This document shows, piece after piece, positions 15,749 to 24,203 of a DNA stretch of 32,653 bases; the stretch's first letter is position 1; every line of letters starts with the position of its first letter. The translations under genes and the position numbers were made by a program. The stretch is from NCBI GenBank assembly GCA_018401435.1, contig JAGYJW010000064.1, positions 1 through 32,653 of the forward strand, read 5' to 3'. This DNA comes from Deltaproteobacteria bacterium (lineage in GTDB: Bacteria; Myxococcota_A; UBA796; UBA2385). The notes below the pieces were generated by a model. That model saw nothing but the letters and a program-made list of their open reading frames with translations. It made no database searches and was not told where the DNA came from.

Positions 15749-17134
15749 TCAGTCCGGCCCGAGCAGGGTGGCGCGCACGCGCTGCTTCTTGATGCGCCCC
15801 TTCTGCACGGCCTTCAGCGCCCGCTGGGCCAGATCCCGGCGGATGGCCACAGCACAGGTCTTGCGCCCCAGATCGATGCGGCCGATGGCGTCGGCGGGCA
15901 GCCCCGCCTCCTTGACCAGGGCGCCCAGCACGTCGCCCTTGCTGATCTTCTGCTCGCGGCCGGCCAGGATGAGCAGGCTGCGGTTGAGGGGCTGCAGGGC
16001 CGACAGATCGGTGGATTCGCCGGGGGCCTCGCCCCGCTCCAGCGCCTGGCCCATAAAGGCCTCTATGCGCTCCAGACGCTCATTTTCGCGGTCGGATGCC
16101 ACGACGCTGATGGCCAGTCCGGGCTCGCCCGCGCGCCCGGTGCGGCCGATTCTGTGCACATGGCTCTCGGGGTCGGGCGACAGCTCGGACAGGATCACCA
16201 GGGGCAGGGCCGGGATGTCCAGCCCCCGGGCCGCGACATTGGTGGCCACCAGCACCCGCAGGCTGCCGTGCAGCAGCTGCACCAGCACGTCGTCGCGCTC
16301 CTCCTGGCTGAGCTGGCCGTGAAGGGCCAGGGCCGAGGCGCCCAAGGCCGACAGGCTGGCCGACAAGGCGTCGCAGTCGTCGCGGGTCTCGCAGAAGACC
16401 AGGGCCGAATCGGGCCGGTGCTGGGCCAACAGGCGGGCGACCATCGCCTGGCGCTGGTCGGGGCGGCAGCGCACCGCCACCTGCCGCAGCAGGGTGGGGT
16501 CCACCTGGGTCTCGACCACGACGCGCAATGGGTCGCGCTGCATGCGCGCCTGCAGGGCCTCCACCCCGTCGGGAAAGGTGGCGGAGAAGAGCAGGGTCTG
16601 GCGCTGGCTTGGGCAGTAGCTCAGGATCGCGTCCACCTGGTCGATGAAGCCCATGTCCAGCATGCGATCGGCCTCGTCCAGCACCAGCACGGACAGCCGT
16701 CCCAGGCGCAGGTGGTGGTCGCGCAGGTGCTTCTCGACCCGCCCGGGGGTGCCCACGATGACATGGGCGCCGCCGTCCAGGCCCTGGCGCTGGTCGCGGG
16801 TGGACCGCCCGCCGCAGAGGGTGAGGATGCGCACATCGGCCATGCGGGCGGCAAAGCGGCGAAGCTCGGTCGCCACCTGCTCGGCCAGCTCGCGGGTGGG
16901 GCAGAGCACCAGGGCCTGGGGCTCGCGCAGCTCCACGTCGAGGGCCTGCAGCAGGCAGAAGCCGAAGGCCGCGGTCTTGCCGCTGCCGGTCTGGGCCTGG
17001 GCGCTGAGGTCGCGGCCGGCCAGTGCGGGGGGCAGGGCGCGGGCCTGGATGGGGGTCATCTCCACAAAGCCCACCTGCTGCAGGGCCTCCTGAAGCTCGG
17101 GACGAAGGGAGAGGGTGTCGAAGCTGTGGATCAT
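15749..17134 (-). CDS. dbpA: DEAD-box ATP-dependent RNA helicase DbpA
   Basis: The 461-residue protein has the full DEAD-box set: Q-motif (GFVEMTPIQ), Walker A (AQTGSGKT), PTRELAEQ, TPGR, DEAD (VLDEADRMLDMGF), SAT (FSATF), ARGLDIP and HRIGRTGRAG. The last 75 residues (from KISKGDVLGAL to KKQRVRATLL) are the DbpA-type RNA-binding domain, which in E. coli binds hairpin 92 of 23S rRNA and directs the helicase to late 50S subunit assembly. Length agrees with E. coli DbpA (457). ATG 17134 has only a weak purine stretch upstream. It diverges from the hybrid kinase gene over about 190 bases, and its end is 18 bases from the OhrR-type operator region of the next operon. Confidence 0.95.
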   Translation of the reverse strand: MIHSFDTLSLRPELQEALQQVGFVEMTPIQARALPPALAGRDLSAQAQTGSGKTAAFGFCLLQALDVELREPQALVLCPTRELAEQVATELRRFAARMADVRILTLCGGRSTRDQRQGLDGGAHVIVGTPGRVEKHLRDHHLRLGRLSVLVLDEADRMLDMGFIDQVDAILSYCPSQRQTLLFSATFPDGVEALQARMQRDPLRVVVETQVDPTLLRQVAVRCRPDQRQAMVARLLAQHRPDSALVFCETRDDCDALSASLSALGASALALHGQLSQEERDDVLVQLLHGSLRVLVATNVAARGLDIPALPLVILSELSPDPESHVHRIGRTGRAGEPGLAISVVASDRENERLERIEAFMGQALERGEAPGESTDLSALQPLNRSLLILAGREQKISKGDVLGALVKEAGLPADAIGRIDLGRKTCAVAIRRDLAQRALKAVQKGRIKKQRVRATLLGPD

Positions 17135-17324
17135 GGGGCGGCGTACCGGGTTGGGGCCCCGCGGTCGAGCCCAGGGGCCCTGGAAGCCTGGAAATGCGAG
17201 ACCCAGCGGCGGGCGATGCTCGGGGGGCTCTCTGCGGGGCCCCCGCGATCCGTTCTGGCGAGGGACTCCCCACCGGGACAGCGCCAGATGTCAGCCCCCA
17301 CCAGCTGCAAGCCATCCATCCCCC

Positions 17325-19853
17325 ATGTCGGCGCGCTGGCCCCCAGCTGGCGCTCGTGGGCACTGCGCGCCGCCTGTTCCATCGGCGGCGTCACGGGCAT
17401 CGTGGGCGCCGCCGCCACTTCTCCTCGGCCAGAAGCCGCTGGCGGCCCTCTGCCTGGCCACCACGGCCCTGACGGCTGCGGCCTACGCCCTGGACCGGCA
17501 GCAGCCGGGTGCGCCCCGAGCCGCCCGGACGGCCATCATCGGGCTGGGCCTGATCTATGCCTTGTCCTTGTGTTGGACGGGGGGCCTGGGCTCACCCTTC
17601 CTGGCGCAAGGCATCCTCATCCCCATCGTGGCCGGTGTCTTCCTCAGCTCGCGCTGCGTCTGGATCATGGGCAGCGGCACCGCCCTCACCGTGTTCCTCC
17701 TCGCCCTTCTGGACGGACTGGGGCTTCTGCCCCCAAGCACCCTGTCGCCGACCCTGGCGGCCGAGCAGAGCACCTTCTCGATGCTGGCCTCTTGTGCGGC
17801 CGCTACCGCGATGATGTTCCAGTTCCACAAGAGCCATGTGGCCAGCGCCAACGCCCTGCTGCAGTCCGCGGCGGAGCTGGAGCAGGCCCGCGCAGCCGCC
17901 GAACGGGCCAGCGAGGCCAAGAGCGCCTTCCTCGCAAATGTCAGCCACGAGATCCGCACCCCCATGAACGGGGTGCTGGGCATGACCAACCTGCTGCTGG
18001 ACACGCCCCTCAGCGAACAGCAGCGGGAATTTGCCGATGCCATCCAGCGCTCCGGCGACATCCTGCTCACCATCATCAACGAGATCCTGGACCTGTCCAA
18101 GGTGGAGTCCGGGCAGCTGGAGCTGGAAGAGCTGGACTTTGACCTGGTGGGAGTCGTCGAGGAGGTGACCGCGCTCCTGGCCCCCCTGGCCCACGGCGTG
18201 GGCCTCGACCTGATCGTCGACATCGACGAGCAGACCCCGGCCTGGGTTCATGGCGACCCGGGCCGCTTCCGGCAGGTGCTCACCAACCTGGTGGGCAATG
18301 CCATCAAGTTCACCCGCGAGGGCCATGTGGCCCTTCGCGTGCAGGCCACCCCCGCCGGCACCGACGCCGTGATGCTGCGCGTCGAGATTGAAGACACGGG
18401 CGTGGGCATCGACCCCAGCCGACAGGCCGTCTTGTTCGAGCCCTTTGTGCAGGCCGACGCCAGCACCACCCGCAGCTTTGGGGGCACGGGCCTGGGGCTG
18501 GCCATCTGTCGGCGCCTGTCGCGCATGATGGGCGGAGACTCGGGCATGTCCAGCGTTCTGGGCCAGGGGTCCACCTTCTGGTTCACGGTGCACATGGGGG
18601 TGGCCCTCACCCGCAGCCCCGGTCGCAGCCCCGGCCTCGACCTGAAGGGCCTGCGGGTGCTCTGTGTGGACGACAGCGACACCAACCTGCGGATCCTCAC
18701 CCGCCGCCTGTCCCTGTGGGGGGCCGAGGTCCGCGGGCATCGCACCGGCGAGGCCGCCCTCGCGATGCTCTGCGAAAATGAAGACTGGCAGCCGGATCTC
18801 GCACTGATTGACCGAAAGATGCCCGGCATGGACGGCCTGGAGCTGACCCGGGCCCTGCGGCGCCGCCCCAAGCTGGACGACGTGCCCATCGTCATCCTCA
18901 CGTCCTTGCAGCGCGGCGGCGAGCCGGCCCTCGCCAAAGAGGCCGGCGCCACCCGCCTGTTGTCCAAGCCCCTGCGCGACGGCGACCTGCGCACCGTGCT
19001 GGCAGCCCTGCTGGACCGCGAAGAGCTGGACGCCCGCCACCCCGAAGCCGACGCCCCTGCTGCGCCCCAGCCCACCGACGGTCCGGCCGCGCTGCGGGTG
19101 CTGGTGGTCGAAGACAACGCCATCAACCAGCGGGTCGCCCGGGGGCTTCTGGAGCGGCTGCGCTGCCGGGTGGACGCGGTGGCCAACGGCAAGGAGGCCG
19201 TCGAGCTGCTCGAGCGCTGCGCCTATGACCTCGTCCTGATGGACTGCCAGATGCCCATCATGGACGGCTTCACCGCCACACGCCACATCCGCCGCCGCGA
19301 GGAGGCGGGCACCCGCACGCCGATTGTGGCCATGACCGCCAGCACCCTGGCCGACGACCGGATGCGCTGCACCGAGGCCGGCATGGACGACTTCCTGAGC
19401 AAGCCCGTGCGCGAGGCCGAGCTGCGTGCGGTGGTCGAGCGCTGGCGCCTGCTGGCGCAGGCCCCGGAGCCCCAAGCCGACGCGGCACCCTCGGCCGAGC
19501 GGGTCGGCCTGGTCTTGGACCTGCGGGTGCTGCAAGAGCTGCGCGAGGCGACCGAGGCCTGCGATCCCCAGCTGGTGGAGGAGCTGATCGGCGAGTTTGC
19601 CGAGGAGGCCCCAACACTGATGGCCCGCATCGAAGCGGGCACGGGCGAGGGCGCCCCCGAGGACGCCGCGCGGGCCGCCCACATCCTGCGGTCGTCGAGT
19701 GGTTCGCTGGGAGCCCTGCGCCTGAGCCAGCTCCTGGCCGAGGTGGACGAGGTCTTGCGACAGGATCCAGGCAAGTTGGATCCAGAGCTGGTGCCCCGCT
19801 GCCGAAAGGAGCTGGAAGTGGCCATCGAACAGCTGCAGGCGCGTGCCGCATGA
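17325..19853 (+). CDS. Membrane hybrid histidine kinase (HisKA-HATPase-REC-REC-HPt), 5' end probably frameshifted
   Basis: From ATG 17325 the frame gives 842 residues: hydrophobic helices up to about residue 165, a coiled linker, HisKA with phospho-His H208 (NVSHEIRTPMNG), HATPase with N, G1 (DTGVGI) and G2 (GTGLGLAI) boxes, REC1 with D496 (IDRKMPG), REC2 with D640 (MDCQMPIMDG), and an HPt domain with H786 (AAHILRSSSGSLG). All phosphorelay residues are present, so an ArcB/BarA-like His-Asp-His relay is expected. The first 30 residues in this frame look non-coding; the neighbouring frame from ATG 17288 (MSAPTSCKPS) gives a better N-terminus and would join after about 17417 if one base were removed. 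Its stop overlaps the next gene (ATGA), implying a shared pathway with the GGDEF-EAL protein. Confidence 0.88.
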   Translation: MSARWPPAGARGHCAPPVPSAASRASWAPPPLLLGQKPLAALCLATTALTAAAYALDRQQPGAPRAARTAIIGLGLIYALSLCWTGGLGSPFLAQGILIPIVAGVFLSSRCVWIMGSGTALTVFLLALLDGLGLLPPSTLSPTLAAEQSTFSMLASCAAATAMMFQFHKSHVASANALLQSAAELEQARAAAERASEAKSAFLANVSHEIRTPMNGVLGMTNLLLDTPLSEQQREFADAIQRSGDILLTIINEILDLSKVESGQLELEELDFDLVGVVEEVTALLAPLAHGVGLDLIVDIDEQTPAWVHGDPGRFRQVLTNLVGNAIKFTREGHVALRVQATPAGTDAVMLRVEIEDTGVGIDPSRQAVLFEPFVQADASTTRSFGGTGLGLAICRRLSRMMGGDSGMSSVLGQGSTFWFTVHMGVALTRSPGRSPGLDLKGLRVLCVDDSDTNLRILTRRLSLWGAEVRGHRTGEAALAMLCENEDWQPDLALIDRKMPGMDGLELTRALRRRPKLDDVPIVILTSLQRGGEPALAKEAGATRLLSKPLRDGDLRTVLAALLDREELDARHPEADAPAAPQPTDGPAALRVLVVEDNAINQRVARGLLERLRCRVDAVANGKEAVELLERCAYDLVLMDCQMPIMDGFTATRHIRRREEAGTRTPIVAMTASTLADDRMRCTEAGMDDFLSKPVREAELRAVVERWRLLAQAPEPQADAAPSAERVGLVLDLRVLQELREATEACDPQLVEELIGEFAEEAPTLMARIEAGTGEGAPEDAARAAHILRSSSGSLGALRLSQLLAEVDEVLRQDPGKLDPELVPRCRKELEVAIEQLQARAA

Positions 19854-21991
19854 GGAAGCAAAGGATGACGGGAGCCGACCCTTCCACCGACCCTGCCAGC
19901 CTCGAAACCGAGGGATCGCTGATCCTGGTGGTGGACGACGACCGGATGATCCGCCGGATGACCCGCGCCACCCTGGAGGGGGCCGGCCACCGGGTGATCG
20001 AGGCCGAAGATGGGGACCAGGGGCTCATTGCCATCGGGCGCGACCGCCCGGATCTCGTGCTCCTGGATGTGGAGATGCCCGGCCGGGACGGGATCTCGCT
20101 GTGCGCCAGCCTGCGGGCCCAGCCCGCGACCGCGCGCATCCCGGTGATCATCATGACCAGCGCCGCGGCGGCCTCCGAGATTCAGCGCGCCTATGAAGCC
20201 GGCGCCAGCGACTTCATCAGCAAGCCCTTCAACCCGCGGGTGCTGCGCGACCGGGTGCGCTTCATGCTGCGGGCCACCCTTGCGGTCAACGAGCTTCGGC
20301 GCAGCGAGCGCAACTTCGCCATGGCCCAGCGCGTGGCTCGGGTGGGCAACTGGATCCTCGACCTGCAGACCGGCGCCATCCGGGTTTCGGGCGAGGCCGC
20401 ACGCATTCTGCAGCTTCGCGCCAACGAGCCCCCCACCAGCCTGGAGGCCCTGCACGCCCACCTGCCCGCAGCGGCGCGCCGCCAGGTGCTGGAGGCCATC
20501 GGCCGCCTGGCCGGCGGAGGCGAGGGCTTCGACCTTGAATACCCGGTGGAGCGGCCCGGCCGCACGCCGCTGATGGTGCGCGAACACGCCGAACGCTTCA
20601 CCGACCCGTCGGGCGACGAGCACAGCATCGTCGGCGCCATCCTCGACGTCACCGACCTCGCCTCTGCCCAGGCCCACATCCGCAAGCTGGCCTATTCCGA
20701 CAGCGTCACGGGCCTGGCCAACCGCCCCTGCTTCAACGAGGCCATGGCCGACCAGATCGCCAATGGCGAGAAATTCGGCGTCCTCTTCATCGACCTGGAC
20801 CGATTCAAGCGCATCAACGACTCGCTGGGCCACGCGGTGGGCGACGACCTGCTGCGGGTGGTGGCCGAGCGCCTGTCGGGCGCCTTGCGCAGCCGGGGCA
20901 CCGGCGCCGACAACACCTTGCTGGCCCGCTTGGGGGGCGACGAGTTCGCCGTGCTGCTGGCCGATGTCAGCCAGGAAGACAGCGCCATCGCCATCGCCAA
21001 CCGCCTGTCTGCCGCCCTGGCCGAGCCCTTTCGGGTGGGGCCCTATGACCTGGTGGTCACCGCCAGCGTGGGCGTGGCCCTCTACCCCCGCGACGGCGAA
21101 GACACCGACAGCCTGCTGAGAAGCGCCGACTCGGCGATGTACCTGGTCAAGGACGCCGGTGGCAACAGCGTGCGGGAGTTCCGAGGCGGCTGCTTGCAGC
21201 AGGTCCAGGACCGGCTGTGGTTGGAGGCCTCCTTGCTGCGGGCCATCGAAGGCGAAGAGTTCGAAGTCTATTTCCAACCCAAAGTAGATGTCGAGACGCT
21301 GGCCTTTGTGGGCAGCGAGGCGCTGATTCGCTGGCGCCACCCCGAAAAGGGGCTGATCCTGCCCGCCGGCTTCATCCCCATCGCCGAGGAGCTGGGGCTG
21401 ATCGTGCCCATCGGGGCCTGGGTGCTGCAACACGCCTGCATGCGCCAGCGGGCGCTGCTGGACGCCGGACTTCAGCCGGGGCCGGTGGCGGTCAACCTGT
21501 CGGCCCGCCAATTCGCGCTGCGCGACCTGCCAACCCTGGTGCAGCAGGCCCTCGACGCCGCCCACCTGCCCCCCGAGCTGCTGGAGCTGGAGGTCACCGA
21601 GTCCCTGGTGATGCGCGATGTGGACGCCGCCGTGCGCACCATGCACCGCCTCAAGGAGCTGGGCGTGGGCCTGTCCATCGACGACTTCGGCACCGGCCAC
21701 GCCTCGCTGAGCTACCTGCAGCGCTTCCCGGTGGACACGCTCAAGATCGACCGCTCCTTCATTCGCTGCGTGGACGAGCAGCACCGCGACGCCGTCATCG
21801 CCTCCATGGTCATCGCCCTGGGCAAGGCGCTCGGGCTGACCATCGTGGCCGAAGGGGTCGAGACCGAGAGCCAGCTCGACTTCTTGCGCCGCAACGGCTG
21901 CGAGACCATGCAGGGCTACCTGGTGTCGCGTCCGGTGCCCTATGCGCGCTATGCCGAGCTCCTGATGGAGCAGGGGCGCCGCAGCGCCTGA
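19850..21991 (+). CDS. REC-PAS-GGDEF-EAL response regulator (cyclic-di-GMP turnover)
   Basis: The 713-residue soluble protein begins with a receiver domain (VVDDDRMIRRM; phospho-Asp in LLDVEMPG), then a PAS-like sensor (about residues 155-285), a GGDEF domain (GGDEF intact at 362-366) and an EAL domain (EAL at 490-492; DDFGTGHASLSYL and VAEGVET also intact). Both active sites appear complete, so it could both make and hydrolyse cyclic-di-GMP. The usual inhibitory RxxD upstream of GGDEF is not in standard spacing (RGTGADNTLLARL), so product inhibition may be absent. Its start overlaps the stop of the hybrid kinase by 4 bases, and the kinase's terminal HPt domain is the natural phosphodonor for this receiver. 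Ends 135 bases before the peptidoglycan hydrolase gene. Confidence 0.95.
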   Translation: MRKQRMTGADPSTDPASLETEGSLILVVDDDRMIRRMTRATLEGAGHRVIEAEDGDQGLIAIGRDRPDLVLLDVEMPGRDGISLCASLRAQPATARIPVIIMTSAAAASEIQRAYEAGASDFISKPFNPRVLRDRVRFMLRATLAVNELRRSERNFAMAQRVARVGNWILDLQTGAIRVSGEAARILQLRANEPPTSLEALHAHLPAAARRQVLEAIGRLAGGGEGFDLEYPVERPGRTPLMVREHAERFTDPSGDEHSIVGAILDVTDLASAQAHIRKLAYSDSVTGLANRPCFNEAMADQIANGEKFGVLFIDLDRFKRINDSLGHAVGDDLLRVVAERLSGALRSRGTGADNTLLARLGGDEFAVLLADVSQEDSAIAIANRLSAALAEPFRVGPYDLVVTASVGVALYPRDGEDTDSLLRSADSAMYLVKDAGGNSVREFRGGCLQQVQDRLWLEASLLRAIEGEEFEVYFQPKVDVETLAFVGSEALIRWRHPEKGLILPAGFIPIAEELGLIVPIGAWVLQHACMRQRALLDAGLQPGPVAVNLSARQFALRDLPTLVQQALDAAHLPPELLELEVTESLVMRDVDAAVRTMHRLKELGVGLSIDDFGTGHASLSYLQRFPVDTLKIDRSFIRCVDEQHRDAVIASMVIALGKALGLTIVAEGVETESQLDFLRRNGCETMQGYLVSRPVPYARYAELLMEQGRRSA

Positions 21992-22021
21992 GATGGCGGG
22001 GTGGCTGGACCAGGCACCCAG

Positions 22022-22035
22022 CGCGCCGGGGCGCG
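22022..22035 (+). terminator. Small GC hairpin after the kinase/GGDEF-EAL operon
   Basis: CGCGC (22022-22026) and GCGCG (22031-22035) pair over a 4-base loop, 31 bases after the stop. There is no T-tract; possible terminator only. Confidence 0.25.
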
Positions 22036-22089
22036 AGACCCTTGCGGCGCCTGAAACCTTCCTGTAAGTCGCCTGAGGCCGAACCGGGT

Positions 22090-22097
22090 GTAGGCTG
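22090..22097 (+). promoter_or_regulatory. GTAGGCTG octamer, putative extended -10 ahead of peptidoglycan hydrolase
   Basis: TGTAGGCTG ends 29 bases before ATG 22127. TAGGCT keeps the T-A-N3-T core. No -35 of standard form is visible. Confidence 0.4.
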
Positions 22098-22126
22098 GAC
22101 GCCCTGACCTCCACAGAGGCCCACCG

Positions 22127-24196
22127 ATGCCCGGCCTGATTCATCGAGAGAGAAGCCAGCCGGCCCAGGCGGGTCCACAGCCCCTCCGGAACAGCCGACC
22201 CACCGGGATCGGCAATGCCGCACGGGCGGAAGGGCTGACCTCCGCCGGCAGGGACGCCGACCGCGTTGCCGCGTCCGACCTGACCCTCTTCGGGACCGCG
22301 CTGGCAGAGGAGCCCGAGGCGGCGACAGCGGCGCCCAGCCTCGCCGAGATCGAAGGCGGGGCCGTTGCCGAAGCAGACCAGGAGGGGCCCGCCATCGTCT
22401 GGATGCAAGCCGCGCTGACGCGCCTGGGGTTGCCAGTGGGCCAGACGGGCATCCTGGGCCCGACCACCCGGCAGGTGCTGATGGAGTTCCAGCGCCTCAA
22501 CCAGGTCCAGGTCAACGGGCGCATGGGACCGACCACCCTGGCCCGCCTTCGCGCGGCGGTAGAGGCCAGCATCAGCCTGGAAGAATTCCGCCAGATGGCG
22601 CCCGGCGTGCCCGATCAGACCCTGCGCAACTACCTCCCGCACCTCAACGCCTCGATGCTGCGGGCCGACATCCGCACGGACGCCCGCAAGGCGGCCTACC
22701 TGGCCCAGCTTGGGCATGAGTCCGATGGCTTCAACACCCTCGAGGAGTACGCCAGCGGGGCGGACTACGAGTGGCGCGAGGACCTGGGCAATGTGCACGC
22801 CGGAGACGGGCGGCGCTTCAAGGGGCGCGGGCCCATTCAGGTCACGGGCCGCGCCAACTACAAGACCTATGGAAAGAAGCTGGGCGTGGACCTGATCGCC
22901 AACCCCGAGAAGGCCGCGACCGCGGAGGTCGGCTTCCAGATCGCCGCGGAGTACTGGAAGGCCAACGGCCTGAACGCCGACGCCGACAAGGGGGACTTCG
23001 ACACGATCACCCGCGTGATCAACGGCGGGACGCGGGGACGAGAGGACCGCAACCGCCGGCATCGGCAGGCCACCGCCGTCTTGGCCAAGAACGCCGACAA
23101 GCCGAAGGTCCAGGTTGCGCCCAACGAAGCGGGGCAGCGCGAGCCCGAAGGCGCCGCCCCCGAGGTCCTGCTGGCCCCCGTCCACCGGGGGCTGCAAGCC
23201 GCCGAAGCCGCGCTGGCCTCCCGCGACCACCAGGGCGCCAAGGACGCGGCCCACGCGTCGGCCAACCTCGCCCGCAGCCTGCGCGACCGCGGGGCCCTGT
23301 CGGCCGCTGCGGTCGAGGCGTCGATCCAGCGGGCCGGGGCGCTGTGGACGCAGGCCGACCGCGAGGCCCGGCTGGCCGAGGCTTCGGACGAAGCCTCCCT
23401 CGACCGGATCCGTCGCCACCTCAGCCAGGCAGAAGCCGCCCTGGCAGCCGGCGATCCCGAGGCCGCAAAGCAGGCCGCCCACGCCGGCGCCAACCTCGCC
23501 CGCAGCCTGCGGGACGACGCCTACCTGGACGCCCGGAAGACCGACCCGCTGATCTCTCAGGCCGGCCGCATCTGGAACCAGGCGGAGCGGGCCGAGGTGG
23601 CATCGCGTGACCCCAACCGCGACCGCGGGACCCGCAATGCAGTGTGGACCACCGGGCGGGGCGGGAGCGGCATCACCAGCCGAGAGCTGAACCCCGATGG
23701 AGCCTGGTCCTCCAGCCAGTTCCTGGCCCACCACTCGGACCGCTCGGGGTCCTGGGCCGCCAACAACGTCCGAAATGCGCGCAACCGCGACGTCGCCGCC
23801 TACGATTTCACCTTCGAGCGCGTGGGCCGCGACGGGCGGGGCATCGCAGGCACGGCCCAGGGTTTGTCGCTGATCTCTCCCTGGGACGCCCGCGTCTTGG
23901 ACATCCAACACAGCTACGAGGGCTCGGGGGGCTATGGCCGATTCATCGGCCTGGAGGACGTGCATACCGGCCTTCGCTTCCAGGTGCATCACCTCGACAC
24001 GGTGGCCAACCTGCGGAAGGGTGCGCTGATCGATGGCGGCACGGTGATCGGCACGCAGGGCGGCTCGGGCAATAGCCGCCACAGCTACGCCACCCATGTC
24101 GACATCGTCGGGACCCGCCAGGCGGTCGAAGAATTCGTGCGGGCCAACCAGTCGGGGCGCTTCCGCAGTCAACGCCGCGCCGGTGGGGCCACCTGA
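22127..24196 (+). CDS. Modular peptidoglycan hydrolase: PG-binding, GH19/lysozyme-like, helical repeats, M23-like
   Basis: The 689-residue product has, after a low-complexity N-terminus without a signal peptide, a PG-binding_1 domain (about 85-145: WMQAALTRLGL...GILGPTTRQVLMEFQ), a GH19/chitinase-lysozyme-like domain (about 150-320) with QLGHESDGF (E198), LEEYASG (E206/E207) and FKGRGPIQVTGRANYKTYG, two similar Ala-rich helical repeats (about 348-420 and 425-490), and an M23/LytM-like C-terminal domain (about 500-680) with the segments VHHLDT, GTVIGTQGGSGN and YATHVDIVG. The M23 part lacks the usual HxH end (THVD instead) and the first HxxxD His is not obvious, so it may be a variant or a non-catalytic binder. 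Start ATG 22127 is preceded by AGAGG. Likely cleaves murein glycan, of its own or another cell. Confidence 0.82.
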   Translation: MPGLIHRERSQPAQAGPQPLRNSRPTGIGNAARAEGLTSAGRDADRVAASDLTLFGTALAEEPEAATAAPSLAEIEGGAVAEADQEGPAIVWMQAALTRLGLPVGQTGILGPTTRQVLMEFQRLNQVQVNGRMGPTTLARLRAAVEASISLEEFRQMAPGVPDQTLRNYLPHLNASMLRADIRTDARKAAYLAQLGHESDGFNTLEEYASGADYEWREDLGNVHAGDGRRFKGRGPIQVTGRANYKTYGKKLGVDLIANPEKAATAEVGFQIAAEYWKANGLNADADKGDFDTITRVINGGTRGREDRNRRHRQATAVLAKNADKPKVQVAPNEAGQREPEGAAPEVLLAPVHRGLQAAEAALASRDHQGAKDAAHASANLARSLRDRGALSAAAVEASIQRAGALWTQADREARLAEASDEASLDRIRRHLSQAEAALAAGDPEAAKQAAHAGANLARSLRDDAYLDARKTDPLISQAGRIWNQAERAEVASRDPNRDRGTRNAVWTTGRGGSGITSRELNPDGAWSSSQFLAHHSDRSGSWAANNVRNARNRDVAAYDFTFERVGRDGRGIAGTAQGLSLISPWDARVLDIQHSYEGSGGYGRFIGLEDVHTGLRFQVHHLDTVANLRKGALIDGGTVIGTQGGSGNSRHSYATHVDIVGTRQAVEEFVRANQSGRFRSQRRAGGAT
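23170..23595 (+). repeat. Two tandem Ala-rich helical repeats within the hydrolase
   Basis: Two units of about 70 residues share the segments AEAALA, DxxxAKxAAHA, ANLARSLRD and QAGxxWxQA(D/E)R. They probably form helical hairpins that separate the two catalytic-type domains. I do not recognise a named family. Confidence 0.75.
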
Positions 24197-24203
24197 GGGC
24201 GGA

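Noticed and set aside
19223..24172. 1649-codon open frame on the minus strand opposite the kinase/GGDEF-EAL/hydrolase genes
   Set aside because: It is antisense to three well-supported genes, has low-complexity Gly/His/Gln-rich composition and no domain; long shadow frames are expected at about 70% GC.
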